Shown: positions 1 to 8,913, numbered from the stretch's first letter. The stretch: DNA of 64,000 nt from Paenibacillus sp. TCA20 (GCF_000732325.1 NZ_BBIW01000002.1:186007-250006), one strand, 5' to 3'. Numbers and translations are program-made. Notes: generated by a model from the sequence alone, not told the origin.

Positions 1-46
1 TCAAACAATAGGTTAGTGTATGGCATCTCAATTCTCCTTTTTACAC

Positions 47-1072
47 TCATGTATTGAAATCGTATTGCAACCATTTCTCTACGGTAGGGATTAATTCGAT
101 ATAATGTCGGATTTCTGCTAGCGTTAATATAACCTGTTTTTCTCCTAGATGTTGTTCCTGTGCATCCCTGCACCCCATACACAAAGATCGTTTTAAATTA
201 TATTCCAGCCAATCCAGCTTCCCTACCATTCCATTATACAGCACAGGTCGCCAGTCTATCTCCATCGAAGCTGGTTGCTTTTTGTATCCTCTCATGAAAG
301 CTGTGAATTTCTCAGGAATTATTCGTCCATTTGCATCAACAGACCAATAGAGTAACGTCTCCGTCATATCCTGCCATTGATTTATGTAACCCGCTGCTTC
401 CCAGTCAATAATTATAGGCACATCATCATGCCACATTATATTCTTGGGATCCAAATCTCGATGGCTTATAACCCGATCCATTGCACTTAATACCTTAACG
501 GCAGCCACTGCTCGAGCATTCCACTCATACATTAGATCCAGATTTTCTTCTAACAGCTTAGCCCAAACCGCACTAGCGGCCTTTCCATTTTCTAAATAAT
601 AGTTCCAATTGATAATGGAAACATCTTGTGAATTATGATCAGCAACACCTATAACCGCAAAATCAACAGCATGAATCCTTGCCAGCAAATCCCCAACGAT
701 CTCACAATGAGTCGGCCGTATTTGGTCCAGACTCAAGCTTCCACCTTCAATCCAGTCAAATAAGAGATAAAAGTTAGATCCAACCAGATGAATAGACTCG
801 TCATCGACTGAGATCGCCGGCAATGCAGATATTTGATTCATTGCAGCCATTTTGGCAATACGTTCGGCATCTTTGTAATTCCGAAGTGCTGTGGGCCTCT
901 GCATTATTTCAGGATTTAACATCTTTATTGCATAGGTTCCGCGGTCAGTAACAATGGAATACATCTTGTGCAGCAATCCACCAGTAACCTGCTCTGGTGT
1001 TCGTGCAACTATGCCCAGCTTTAATCTGGTGCATAATTCCTGAATTTGTGCAAAATCCTTTGCATCAATCAT
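47..1072 (-). CDS. APH-family phosphotransferase
   Basis: Predicted cytoplasmic small-molecule kinase of the aminoglycoside phosphotransferase / choline kinase fold, about 341 residues. The catalytic loop HRDLDPKNIM and the following metal-binding IIDWEAA are intact, so it is probably active; the substrate cannot be told from sequence. I place the start at 1072 rather than at the longer frame beginning at 1108, because ATG at 1072 has GGAGAGG eight to nine bases upstream and makes a four-base ATGA overlap with the preceding DUF402 gene, a sign of translational coupling. It ends a three-gene minus-strand run (P-loop kinase, DUF402 protein, this gene). Without other resistance markers nearby, an antibiotic-resistance role should not be assumed. 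Confidence 0.8.
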   Translation of the reverse strand: MIDAKDFAQIQELCTRLKLGIVARTPEQVTGGLLHKMYSIVTDRGTYAIKMLNPEIMQRPTALRNYKDAERIAKMAAMNQISALPAISVDDESIHLVGSNFYLLFDWIEGGSLSLDQIRPTHCEIVGDLLARIHAVDFAVIGVADHNSQDVSIINWNYYLENGKAASAVWAKLLEENLDLMYEWNARAVAAVKVLSAMDRVISHRDLDPKNIMWHDDVPIIIDWEAAGYINQWQDMTETLLYWSVDANGRIIPEKFTAFMRGYKKQPASMEIDWRPVLYNGMVGKLDWLEYNLKRSLCMGCRDAQEQHLGEKQVILTLAEIRHYIELIPTVEKWLQYDFNT

Positions 1073-1533
1073 CGGCAGTTGTCCTCTCCACCAATATTTA
1101 CTTTGCAAAGCTCTTCAATCTGTTTAGGAGGGAACACTTTTCCTCTATGAAGATAATTTTCAAGAAACATTTGAACCTGAGCCAAGTGCTTGTTCATGTC
1201 CTTTATGTCGATTAAACCTTGGCTTACCGCATCTGCATATTCTTCTAAGTCAATCAATCTGTAAGTCGGTCCTTTGCCTTCTACAACTATATCTATGTAC
1301 AAATCAGTTAACTTGATCTCACCGTCATTATTCATTTTAATATCTACTAAATCAACATACCATTCGTTTGTCCATCCAAAAGGTTCGTGCATTATTTTGA
1401 CGCCTTCATGCATGAGAATATAGTGGCGAATGACTTTTTGGGATAGCTCGTCATAGCGATCAAAAAATACAACCTCGCTTGTACCATATCCTTGAAACTC
1501 GCCTAATCGGGAAATGACAGTGAATGTTTTCAA
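1069..1533 (-). CDS. DUF402 domain protein
   Basis: About 154 residues of the DUF402 fold, recognised from the central YVDLVDI and LTDLYIDIVV strands followed by the acidic DLEEYADAVSQGLI segment and a helical tail. Some DUF402 proteins of Firmicutes are nucleoside tri/diphosphatases, but the family is broad and the substrate here is unknown. I chose the TTG at 1533 because GGGAGGGG lies five bases upstream and the product then begins directly with the first strand (KTFTVIS); an ATG at 1566 would overlap the preceding kinase gene by 14 bases and lacks a comparable ribosome site. It is followed by the phosphotransferase with an ATGA overlap. Confidence 0.72.
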   Translation of the reverse strand: MKTFTVISRLGEFQGYGTSEVVFFDRYDELSQKVIRHYILMHEGVKIMHEPFGWTNEWYVDLVDIKMNNDGEIKLTDLYIDIVVEGKGPTYRLIDLEEYADAVSQGLIDIKDMNKHLAQVQMFLENYLHRGKVFPPKQIEELCKVNIGGEDNCR

Positions 1534-1552
1534 TCTAGCCCCTCCCAAACAT

Positions 1553-2080
1553 TCATTGTAATCCAATTTTCTTCAATATGTACTGCGTGATTTCATCTGC
1601 ACAGAGTTTTTCGGAATCAATATGTTCTGCGAAGGCACTAGCTTGAAGAGCACTCAAGCATTTTTCTGTCTGTTGAAACTGCCATCCGCCTACAGTATCT
1701 CCTCGAATGGTTAACCTCTCATGGATCGATGCCTTAGAAGCCATCAAGGTGAAATGGTATACTGTATCCAGCTTCTCAAACGATTCTCTAATGTAGCTAT
1801 AATTTTGTGATTTATACAGCGTCATTGGCACAATAAGGGTTCTGTCGTACTTGAGCTTGACCAGCTTCGCAACTTCTACCACAAGCACTCTCCACAAGTC
1901 CAAATCTTGAAAATCTCCGCTTCGCTCATGCTCCTGTCTCATCGATTCAGGTATTAACTCTCTTAGCAAATAACCAGACAACTCTAGATCTACTATCATG
2001 CTGTTAGGAATAAGCTTTGCTAAATTTTCTGCTTGCGTTGTCTTTCCTGCCCCGAATGCCCCATTGATCATAACGATCAT
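1553..2080 (-). CDS. P-loop AAA-type nucleotide kinase-like protein
   Basis: 175-residue P-loop protein with a Walker A motif at the very N-terminus (NGAFGAGKTT, residues 6-15), as in small-molecule kinases of the shikimate/adenylate kinase class. The rest shows short hydrophobic strands (RTLIVPMTL; TVYHFTLMA) and an arginine-rich lid-like stretch (HERLTIRGD). No substrate-specific motif is recognisable. AGGAGGT lies seven bases before the ATG, so the start is secure. It leads a compact minus-strand run with the DUF402 and phosphotransferase genes. Two other P-loop kinases of similar size occur in this window (4656-5270 and 10858-11382), which suggests lineage expansion of the family. Confidence 0.7.
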   Translation of the reverse strand: MIVMINGAFGAGKTTQAENLAKLIPNSMIVDLELSGYLLRELIPESMRQEHERSGDFQDLDLWRVLVVEVAKLVKLKYDRTLIVPMTLYKSQNYSYIRESFEKLDTVYHFTLMASKASIHERLTIRGDTVGGWQFQQTEKCLSALQASAFAEHIDSEKLCADEITQYILKKIGLQ

Positions 2081-2128
2081 TGCTTTTACCTCCTGTTGTT
2101 GATTTCAAAATTTGAGAGCTTTGAGAAC

Positions 2129-2713
2129 TTATAATGTAGAACTAATGTTAACCCTATCAAAATCATCCCTTAAAATGGCATACATTCTTTGATCCACGAA
2201 CTCTCCCTTCATTTTCAGCTGACCTCTTAATATCCCTTCCCATCTCATTCCCAGCTTCTCCATTGCCCGTGCCGAGCCAGCATTATTATAACTGCATCTC
2301 CCTTCAATGCGATTAAAGCCCAACTGCATAAAACCATACTCGATAATCAGGCGGGTGACTCCCGTAATTATACCTTGATTCCAATACAGACGCGAAAGGG
2401 CAAATCCAATCTCAGTCCTCTCGTGAGCCAAATCCCACAGAATAAATCCTGTTCTGCCGATCAGCTTATTTTTGGCTTTATCAATAATGCCCCAGTGATA
2501 TGCTTCCTTCTCGTTATACTTCTGAATTAATTGTCCTAAAAATGCTCTGGAATCTGTAATAGATTGATGCGTGTCCCACAATGTATACTTGGCAACAGCG
2601 GGGTCAGAAGCTAGCTCATAGTACGCATCTATATCATCCAGCGTTATTTTTCTTAATAACAGCTTACTCGTTTCAAACTCCGGTTCAGTTTCGAATAGCT
2701 TATCGATGTTCAT
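2129..2713 (-). CDS. GNAT family N-acetyltransferase (RimJ/RimL type)
   Basis: Acetyl-CoA-dependent N-acetyltransferase of the RimJ/RimL subgroup, about 194 residues. The N-terminal ETSKLLLRKITLDDIDAY strand-helix, the central IGRTGFILW strand and the NAGSARAMEKLGM acetyl-CoA region near the C-terminus are typical; relatives acetylate ribosomal protein termini or small amines. The start is set at 2713, where GGAGGAAACGG precedes the ATG, instead of the open frame to 2833, whose first 40 residues do not look like protein of this family. It stands alone, with an intergenic region of more than 300 bases upstream of it that holds the promoter of the divergent SDR gene. Confidence 0.8.
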   Translation of the reverse strand: MNIDKLFETEPEFETSKLLLRKITLDDIDAYYELASDPAVAKYTLWDTHQSITDSRAFLGQLIQKYNEKEAYHWGIIDKAKNKLIGRTGFILWDLAHERTEIGFALSRLYWNQGIITGVTRLIIEYGFMQLGFNRIEGRCSYNNAGSARAMEKLGMRWEGILRGQLKMKGEFVDQRMYAILRDDFDRVNISSTL

Positions 2714-2908
2714 GTTCCGTTTCCTCCACCTCTCTAATCTGCAAAGATGTTCATCTTCAACGCATTTAATATCACTTGATCGCATAAATTCTCCATATCG
2801 GCCCCCTGTATTCTGATAATAAGAACAACACAAAAATAAACACTTTACTATGCATCTGTTCGTTTTCTTACATATTACCTAACATAATCATCACAACTGT
2901 TTTATGTA

Positions 2909-2934
2909 TTGCTTAAGCAACAAAAGCGCTTTCA
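2909..2934. promoter_or_regulatory. Candidate operator palindrome with an adjoining cre-like site
   Basis: TTGCTTAAGCAA at 2909-2920 is a perfect 12-base palindrome. Directly after it CAAAAGCGCTTTCA (2921-2934) matches the CcpA cre consensus at 12 of 14 positions. Both lie just upstream of the -35 of the promoter at 2943-2971. The palindrome is a plausible site for the TetR-family protein encoded beyond the SDR gene. This is inference from position and symmetry; I see no second copy near tetR itself. Confidence 0.4.
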
Positions 2935-2942
2935 TTTGCTGA

Positions 2943-2971
2943 TTGAGCTTCAGTAGCATTCAAATTATACT
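2943..2971 (+). promoter_or_regulatory. Predicted sigma-A promoter of the SDR gene
   Basis: TTGAGC (2943-2948) and TATACT (2966-2971) are separated by 17 bases, giving a good vegetative promoter about 100 bases before the SDR start. The untranslated leader of roughly 90 bases holds a direct repeat ACACGTA (near 2981 and 3013) of unknown meaning. Confidence 0.55.
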
Positions 2972-3071
2972 AATACCGTAACACGTAGGGTTAGGAAATT
3001 CGACGTTCTACACGTATGGAATACACCACTCTTATACCTTAATGATGTATTAATAGAAAGGATGTTTGAAC

Positions 3072-3842
3072 ATGGGAAGATTAACAGGTAAAGTAGCAAT
3101 CATTACAGGAGCAGCTAGCGGCATGGGTCTTGCTGGAGCCCAACTCTTTGCAAGAGAAGGAGCAAAGGTGGTAGCTACTGACGTCGTCCAAGACGTCCTG
3201 CAAGAAAAAGTAAACGAAATTATCGCTTCAGGAGGAGATGCCGTCGCACTTAAGCTTGATGTATCAAATCCTGAATCATGGAATGTCGTTGTAGAAGAAA
3301 CGATCGCTAAATATGGAAAGATCGATATTCTAGTGAACAATGCCGGTATTCATATTGCTAAAGGCATACTCGATGCTGAAGTAACCGATTGGAATAAGGT
3401 TATGGACATTAACACTTCTGGTGTATGGCTCGGTATGAAAGCTGTCATTCCACACATGCAAAAGAACGGGAAGGGTTCTATTGTAAATACCTCTTCGATT
3501 GCAGGAATTATTGGCGGTATCGCTGACGCACAAGGTGCTGCATATAGTGCTTCTAAAGGCGCAGTCCGTTCATTGACGAAGCATGCAGCTCAATGGTTCG
3601 GAAAAGATAACATCCGTGTTAACTCTGTTCACCCGGGAGCTATATTCACTGGAATGGTTGAGAAGGCCGGCATTAAATCACAAGTAGAGATGGGTGAGAA
3701 CTACAAGAATTTGGCGCCCCTCCCTCCTCATGCAGGGGAAGCTATGGATATTGCTCATGCTTACTTGTTCCTTGCTTCCGATGAAGCCAAATTCATCACT
3801 GGGGTTGAACTACCTGTCGATGGCGGCTGGACAAGCAACTGA
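3072..3842 (+). CDS. Short-chain dehydrogenase/reductase (classical SDR)
   Basis: 256-residue NAD(P)-dependent oxidoreductase of the classical SDR family, cytoplasmic. The nucleotide-binding TGAASGMG motif sits near residues 12-19, NNAG near 90, the catalytic Ser in NTSSIAG near 140 and the YSASK Tyr-Lys pair near 155-160. An acidic residue after strand 2 (VVATDVV) suggests NAD preference. Overall it resembles the 3-alpha/20-beta-hydroxysteroid and cyclic-alcohol dehydrogenase subgroup, but the substrate is unknown. I use the ATG at 3072, nine bases after AAAGGA; the TTG at 3066 is too close to that site. It is the only rightward gene in the first 20 kb and converges on a TetR regulator. Confidence 0.85.
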   Translation: MGRLTGKVAIITGAASGMGLAGAQLFAREGAKVVATDVVQDVLQEKVNEIIASGGDAVALKLDVSNPESWNVVVEETIAKYGKIDILVNNAGIHIAKGILDAEVTDWNKVMDINTSGVWLGMKAVIPHMQKNGKGSIVNTSSIAGIIGGIADAQGAAYSASKGAVRSLTKHAAQWFGKDNIRVNSVHPGAIFTGMVEKAGIKSQVEMGENYKNLAPLPPHAGEAMDIAHAYLFLASDEAKFITGVELPVDGGWTSN

Positions 3843-3855
3843 TAAATAAAGCTAT

Positions 3856-3891
3856 GTAAGAGCTTCGGTGATGAACAACCGAAGCTCTTAC
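3856..3891. terminator. Bidirectional intrinsic terminator
   Basis: A perfect 14-base inverted repeat (GTAAGAGCTTCGGT / ACCGAAGCTCTTAC) with an eight-base loop separates the convergent SDR and TetR genes; its right arm ends one base before the tetR stop codon. Confidence 0.8.
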
Positions 3892-3892
3892 T

Positions 3893-4501
3893 TTAAGCCT
3901 CACTAAAATTTGTATGATATGTTTCATTCGAACGATTAAGCCTTGTCAATTCCAGCAGCTGCTCAGCCATATACGTAGGATTATATTTATAATTACTTTG
4001 CACCCATTCTGTAATCATTCCCAGGACAGCATTGGCCTGATAGCATGCCATGAGTTCTTTATCAATCGCCGGGTTAGGAGAAATTATCGTTACATCCTCC
4101 ATATATAAACTTTTTAGCGCTTCGTATATGCGAGTATAATACTCCGGCAATATACTTGATTTTACTAATAAAGTATAGAAGGAACGAAATTGCTGTACAT
4201 GGTCGAAAATTTTAATGGCTGACGGATCTAGGCTTTGTATATTAAAGTTCTGATAATTCATATAAGGGCTCCGATACGCGTAGATCAGATCAGATAGAAC
4301 ATCCTCAAAAACTTCCTCCAACAGCTCCTCTTTACAGGAGTAATGCTTGTAAAAAGTACCTCTATTTAATTCTGCTGAAATTACAATGTCCGTTATTGTA
4401 ATTTCATTGAATGATTTGAATAACATCCACTTCAGCAGAGCCTCTTTTAATGCCTGTTTGGTCTTAGTCACTCTCCGATCAACTGGCTGCGTTTTAATCA
4501 T
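3893..4501 (-). CDS. TetR/AcrR family transcriptional regulator
   Basis: 202-residue DNA-binding repressor. The N-terminal helix-turn-helix reads ITITDIVISAELNRGTFYKHY at about residues 34-54 and the C-terminal half (YQANAVLGMITEWVQ) matches the Firmicutes-type TetR C-terminal domain seen in DhaS-like regulators. The start at ATG 4501 lies seven bases after AAAGGGG; the upstream ATG at 4507 is too near that site. It faces the SDR gene tail to tail, so it may control the SDR through the palindrome at 2909-2920. The inducer is unknown. Confidence 0.8.
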   Translation of the reverse strand: MIKTQPVDRRVTKTKQALKEALLKWMLFKSFNEITITDIVISAELNRGTFYKHYSCKEELLEEVFEDVLSDLIYAYRSPYMNYQNFNIQSLDPSAIKIFDHVQQFRSFYTLLVKSSILPEYYTRIYEALKSLYMEDVTIISPNPAIDKELMACYQANAVLGMITEWVQSNYKYNPTYMAEQLLELTRLNRSNETYHTNFSEA

Positions 4502-4655
4502 AACCATTCCCCTTTAATTATCTTACAGATTTACCAAAGAAGCGTTCTAGTTTTTGTTCATTCTATTAATAGATACATTTATTATACTATTAGAGGAAAA
4601 ATAATAAAACGACAGTAGTTCCAATTTAAAAGTAATTCTGAATAAACAACTGTAT

Positions 4656-5270
4656 TCACAATTCTCCGTCCTGTTCTTGCATTTTCCTGGCTGCTTTATC
4701 AGAAGGCGGCACATGTAGATTAGCCAGATCAATAATGCAATGAATGGCTTCACGGATTCCATCAGGATGAGTTACATGAAACAAATAATTTGCTTCTCCT
4801 TCGGATGGTAATACCACATCGGCATTCCTTGTCTCAGCTTGCTGTCGGTGAAGCACCTCTTTAAAAGATGACGCACTTCTAAATATCGCTGTATCCCGCT
4901 GACTACGAGCAACTCGCTCCTGAAGGACATGATCCGGAGGATCTAGATGAACAATGACACTGATAAATCCATTTTTATGAAACCTGGTTAACAAATCTAA
5001 ACGACTTCTGTAGCTCCGATTCGAATTGCATAGAATGAGATGATAGTCTGTCTGCTCTACCGCGTAGTCGACAATGGTTTGAGTGACAGCGAATTTGATA
5101 TGGTTAGGCCCATGTGTAGGCAGTAAGCTTCTATAATATGTATTGATAAATGCTGCATGATTATCTTGGTCAATGACGAGGGAACGATGAAGCTCTTGCT
5201 CCAAAGCTCGGGCAAACGTCGTTTTTCCACTATGTGTCTTACCCACGGTGATGATGACTAACCTGCTCAC
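4656..5270 (-). CDS. P-loop ATP-binding protein, kinase-like
   Basis: 204-residue protein with an N-terminal Walker A motif (VGKTHSGKTT, about residues 9-18) followed by an Asp-containing strand (LVIDQDNHAAF). The middle segment (HLILCNSNRSYRSR and VIVHLDPPDHVLQERVARSQR) has the strand-lid layout of small kinases and zeta-toxin-like phosphotransferases, but no toxin/antitoxin partner gene is next to it. The GTG start at 5270 has GGAGGAGGT six bases before it. It is transcribed alone; the region to the TetR gene is AT-rich without a clear hairpin. Function unassigned. Confidence 0.68.
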   Translation of the reverse strand: MSRLVIITVGKTHSGKTTFARALEQELHRSLVIDQDNHAAFINTYYRSLLPTHGPNHIKFAVTQTIVDYAVEQTDYHLILCNSNRSYRSRLDLLTRFHKNGFISVIVHLDPPDHVLQERVARSQRDTAIFRSASSFKEVLHRQQAETRNADVVLPSEGEANYLFHVTHPDGIREAIHCIIDLANLHVPPSDKAARKMQEQDGEL

Positions 5271-5405
5271 TGATATACCTCCTCCTTCCTTAACTTATAT
5301 CCATTTTATTACAAGTGAGGCTTGCTTTTAAAGCAAGAATCTCTAGTCTGATCAAGCCTATACTTCTATCATCCAAGCCTGAAGTATAAATTACGTGCAG
5401 TCATG

Positions 5406-5438
5406 AAAAGAACGACCCAGCATACGCTAAATCGTTCT
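5406..5438 (-). terminator. Intrinsic terminator of the two-component/lipoprotein operon
   Basis: On the minus strand AGAACGA and TCGTTCT pair across a 16-base loop and are followed by TTTT, just after the end of the lipoprotein gene. Confidence 0.6.
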
Positions 5439-5470
5439 CTGTAACCGCTATGGAGTATGGTAACTTGTAT

Positions 5471-6598
5471 TCATTCCCGTTCCTCTGTCAGTAATTCCGC
5501 CCATTCTAGTAACTGATCGATCTCGGTTTGAGCTCCCTGCTGATCGGCCATTAGACTGTACCTGAGACCTTCCTCATCCCAGCTGATGATATTGATTTCT
5601 TTCATATAGTCCCCTTTTTGACCTCTTACTGTGACCTTCTCTCCAAATTCACCATCCTGAACATCATCCCCGGGAGATTTGAAAATAGACAGACTTAGCG
5701 GTGTCTTACCGTCTACCAAATAGTTGATTGAAACTTCATTTCGATCCAGCTCTCCGCTTGCTTCGTACATTTCTACGGATACTTGATCAAATCCTTCAGC
5801 AGGCATTTGCAAGTAAGATTGACCTAAGGCCTCCCTGGCTTCTTCGATCGTTATCGTTTGAGGCCCCATATTGTCCAAGGCGATAATTTCTGCGTCCTCA
5901 GGAATATTCAGTTTAAATGTATCAGGTGTAAATTCCGGGGACTTATCCAGCAAAGTATAAGCAAATTCCGTCGTAATATCTCCTGAGGTGACCTTTGATT
6001 TCACAACCATCCAATCTTTAGCATTCACCCAGTATTCCTGTGAACCGATCAGGCTATTCGCATCCTTATCTGATGGAGTGGCCTTAATATGATATACATC
6101 TTGATCGAGCCACTTCTCTTTGCCTACGGTTTCAATGGTATGTGTACTCCGCATACGTTCAAGCTGGCTTAACACTTTATCCTTTGGCGAGCTTTGCATC
6201 GCTTCGTTTTCAAGAGACTCCATTGTGTAGGCAGTATTTCCGCCTTCCTCATACACAGTAACTTGCTGTCCATCGTTTACTGAGATGCTCTTCCCCGTAT
6301 CCGGTGTAACAATTTCATTGCGGTTGTTGCCATTATCAGCGTTATACCACTCTTTGATCGTCATGCTTTCTGTTTTCTTTTCTCCTTCAAAAAGGGTCAT
6401 CTCTCCTTCGGCATAATAAGAGACGGGCTTATTACTTTCTTGGATCGCTTTCTCCACCATCTCTTCACCTGTATAGGCTAATGCTTCTCCAGACTGACAG
6501 CCGGTTAACAGCATCCCTGTAAGCAATACACTTCCGAGGATTCCCATCACCTGATTACCTTTTCGTGTGCTCATCGTTGCATACTTGATTTGTCTCAT
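5471..6598 (-). CDS. LolA-like lipoprotein
   Basis: 375-residue predicted lipoprotein on the outer face of the membrane. The signal peptide has a basic n-region, a hydrophobic core (MGILGSVLLTGMLL) and the lipobox LTGC at about residues 31-34. The body resembles the LolA-like fold of outer-membrane-lipoprotein-sorting domains found in Gram-positive sigma-factor or kinase partners, with repeated beta-strands such as QEYWVNAKDWMVVKSKV. In Bacilli such proteins are thought to bind lipids or sense the envelope. The ATG at 6598 follows AAGGAG by ten bases and overlaps the histidine kinase gene by 44 bases; ATG 6547 is a shorter alternative. It is the third gene of a regulator-kinase-lipoprotein operon, so it may be the signal receptor or accessory of that kinase. 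Confidence 0.72.
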   Translation of the reverse strand: MRQIKYATMSTRKGNQVMGILGSVLLTGMLLTGCQSGEALAYTGEEMVEKAIQESNKPVSYYAEGEMTLFEGEKKTESMTIKEWYNADNGNNRNEIVTPDTGKSISVNDGQQVTVYEEGGNTAYTMESLENEAMQSSPKDKVLSQLERMRSTHTIETVGKEKWLDQDVYHIKATPSDKDANSLIGSQEYWVNAKDWMVVKSKVTSGDITTEFAYTLLDKSPEFTPDTFKLNIPEDAEIIALDNMGPQTITIEEAREALGQSYLQMPAEGFDQVSVEMYEASGELDRNEVSINYLVDGKTPLSLSIFKSPGDDVQDGEFGEKVTVRGQKGDYMKEINIISWDEEGLRYSLMADQQGAQTEIDQLLEWAELLTEERE

Positions 6599-8081
6599 TC
6601 ATTCTCATCTCCTTATTGTGAAGAGGCAATCCGCATACAACCAGTGTCCCATACGGCTCCTCTGACATCAGCTCTATCATTCCTTCGTGCTGTTCAATGA
6701 CTCTCTTAGCAATCGTCAAACCTAGTCCAAAGCTGCCTGAACTGGCTTGATTCCTCGACGCTTCTCTCTGATAAAACGGCTCAAACAGCCTGTCCTGAAT
6801 TTCGAATGGTATGGACTCTCCTTCATTCTGAATGAGCAGCAGTATGTTCTTAACCGGATCCTTTAATTGCTGTTCTACTCTGGATCTATACGGAGGACAA
6901 ATCCATTCCGGGACGCTGCACCCAGGGGATAACGCTGCAAGATAAAGCACGCTTCCCCGCGGTGAATATTTGATGGCATTCGCGATCAGATTATCCATCA
7001 TCCGCAGGATCAGCTGAGGATCCAGTTCAATATTCCCACTCACTGAAATGGACGTTTCCAGATGAATGTTATTGGTCCACGCCAGTGACTCATAACCCGC
7101 CAGCAGCATTTCCATGAACTCCTCACTATCGACAAGTGCACGCTCTTTATTCGTTATTTTGGATTCCAGCGTTGCATAGAGGTTCAAATCATCCAGCATG
7201 TGTCTCATCCGATCCACCTGCCCCATCATGAAGCCAAGATACTCCTGACGCTCTTCACTTGTAAGCTTATTCGTATCGAGCTCCTCAGCATAAGCCCGAA
7301 TGGAGGTGAGTGGTGTCTTCAAATCATGGGAAAGAGCGGCCGTCATGAATGCCTTCTCTTCTTGCTGCTGTAAAAGCTTCTTCCGTGAGGATTCTATGGT
7401 TTGTCTCATATCCTCAAAGTGAGCCATCAGTTCACGCATCTCCCCGCCCCCTCGGTACTCAGATGGAGGAACCGGCTCATTTGCAGCAAAGGAGCTCATT
7501 TGCTTGATAAGTATACGCATGGGAAAAATCAGCTTGCGACGGGTGAGGAGCAGAACAATAACAAACAGAACAGCTATAAATACGCCAAGAATTCCAGCTA
7601 CCCATACCGTCCGGCTTCTAATATCCGCTCTCCATTCCTGGCGAGCTAGTGTGATCTGGTAGATCCCAGCCAGGCTGCCATTCTCAAACACTGGTTTTTT
7701 TAACATATAACTGCGGGGATTGATCTGCATTTCGTACAAGTTGCTGTACAATCTTTCGCTGGTTTGCACGAACCCTGTATATTCACTATCTTCCATTGAG
7801 GAATAGATCAACACACCATAGGGATTAAACAGTTCAACCTTTAACGCGTCATTCGTGAGCAGATCAAGCTCTTGTACATCCCATACCGTTCTGAAGCGAT
7901 ACAGCTCCGGGTTCTGCAAATGGGATTCCGCTGCAGATATTTCCGATGAAGCAGCCATATAATCTGTAAAAGAACGCTGTTCATCCAGTTTACCAATCAG
8001 CTGATACAGGACGATTCCAGCCGCAAGGGGAAGCAGCATTAGAATTACAAAGGCAATCAACAGCCATGTTCTCAGCTTCAT
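6555..8081 (-). CDS. Sensor histidine kinase
   Basis: 508-residue membrane kinase. Transmembrane helices lie near residues 6-27 and 157-180, enclosing an extracytoplasmic sensor of about 130 residues; a HAMP-like linker follows. The phosphoacceptor is in LSHDLKTPLTSIRAYAEE (about residue 250), the N-box in MDNLIANAIKYSP and the G-boxes in FEPFYQ and SFGLGLTIAKR. It should autophosphorylate and pass phosphate to the response regulator encoded directly upstream; ATGA at 8078-8081 overlaps that gene by four bases. The stimulus is unknown, but the co-transcribed LolA-like lipoprotein hints at an envelope signal. Confidence 0.9.
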   Translation of the reverse strand: MKLRTWLLIAFVILMLLPLAAGIVLYQLIGKLDEQRSFTDYMAASSEISAAESHLQNPELYRFRTVWDVQELDLLTNDALKVELFNPYGVLIYSSMEDSEYTGFVQTSERLYSNLYEMQINPRSYMLKKPVFENGSLAGIYQITLARQEWRADIRSRTVWVAGILGVFIAVLFVIVLLLTRRKLIFPMRILIKQMSSFAANEPVPPSEYRGGGEMRELMAHFEDMRQTIESSRKKLLQQQEEKAFMTAALSHDLKTPLTSIRAYAEELDTNKLTSEERQEYLGFMMGQVDRMRHMLDDLNLYATLESKITNKERALVDSEEFMEMLLAGYESLAWTNNIHLETSISVSGNIELDPQLILRMMDNLIANAIKYSPRGSVLYLAALSPGCSVPEWICPPYRSRVEQQLKDPVKNILLLIQNEGESIPFEIQDRLFEPFYQREASRNQASSGSFGLGLTIAKRVIEQHEGMIELMSEEPYGTLVVCGLPLHNKEMRMNETNQVCNDEHTKR

Positions 8082-8815
8082 TCGGGCTCACCGATAAAGC
8101 GATATCCACTGCCCCATACGGTCTGAATATACTTGGGATCTCGGATATTATCCTTCAGCTTCATTCTCAGACTCTTAATATGCACGGTTACCGTATTTCC
8201 ACCGTCTATCGCCTCCTGCTGCCATACATGTTCATACAGCTCGCTTTTGCTAAATTGTCGTCCAGGATGCGAAGCAAGCAGCATGAGCAGCAGCCATTCC
8301 TTACTCGTAAGCGCAATAGGTTCATTTTCAACCATAGCCTGTTTCAGCACGAGATCAATAGTGAGACCGCCGTAATAGGTTAAAATAGGAGATTTTTCCT
8401 CGGCGTCCTTCTGATATTTACGATACTTTCTCAGGTGAACCTCCACTCGCAAAGAGAGCTCGGTCAAGCTGAAGGGCTTCGTAATATAATCGTCTGCACC
8501 AAGTCCAAAAGCTCGGACCTTGCTCTCATCCTCACTCCTCGCGCTCGTAATCAGCAAGGGAACCTCGCTCTTGAGCCGAATATTTTTGCACAGTGTAAAT
8601 CCGTCCATTTCAGGCAGCATTAAATCTACCAAGACCAAGTCATATTCCCCGCTGCAGAAGTCCTCCCAGCATTCCAGACCTGTTGTCGCCCAGGTTACCG
8701 AGTAGTTGTCCCGCCGCAAATGATCCCTCACAATCCTTCCTATTCCAGGATCATCCTCAACGATCAGCAGATTGCCTCTGGTTTCGAGATATGCATTGCC
8801 GTTTGTCTTCTCCAT
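8078..8815 (-). CDS. OmpR/PhoB-family response regulator
   Basis: 245-residue transcription factor. The receiver domain (about residues 15-127) has the acidic pair in LLIVEDD, the phosphoacceptor Asp in DLVLVDLMLPEMDG and the Lys in DDYITKPFS. The C-terminal winged helix has the typical LTSKEWLLLMLL, HVWQQE and VHIKSLRMKLKD elements. It is the first gene of the operon with the kinase and lipoprotein and probably controls its own promoter at 8885-8913. GGGGAGG precedes the ATG. Confidence 0.92.
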   Translation of the reverse strand: MEKTNGNAYLETRGNLLIVEDDPGIGRIVRDHLRRDNYSVTWATTGLECWEDFCSGEYDLVLVDLMLPEMDGFTLCKNIRLKSEVPLLITSARSEDESKVRAFGLGADDYITKPFSLTELSLRVEVHLRKYRKYQKDAEEKSPILTYYGGLTIDLVLKQAMVENEPIALTSKEWLLLMLLASHPGRQFSKSELYEHVWQQEAIDGGNTVTVHIKSLRMKLKDNIRDPKYIQTVWGSGYRFIGEPE

Positions 8816-8884
8816 GCTGTATCCTCCCCTTGACCTTCATTCTACGTTGTCTAACTGCAGATTTTGAAAAGTTAATAAATTCTT

Positions 8885-8913
8885 TATAAATTGAATCTAG
8901 CTGCTGAAATCAA
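8885..8913 (-). promoter_or_regulatory. Predicted sigma-A promoter of the two-component operon
   Basis: On the minus strand TTGATT (8913-8908) and TTTATA (8890-8885) are 17 bases apart, about 70 bases before the response regulator start. Confidence 0.5.
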
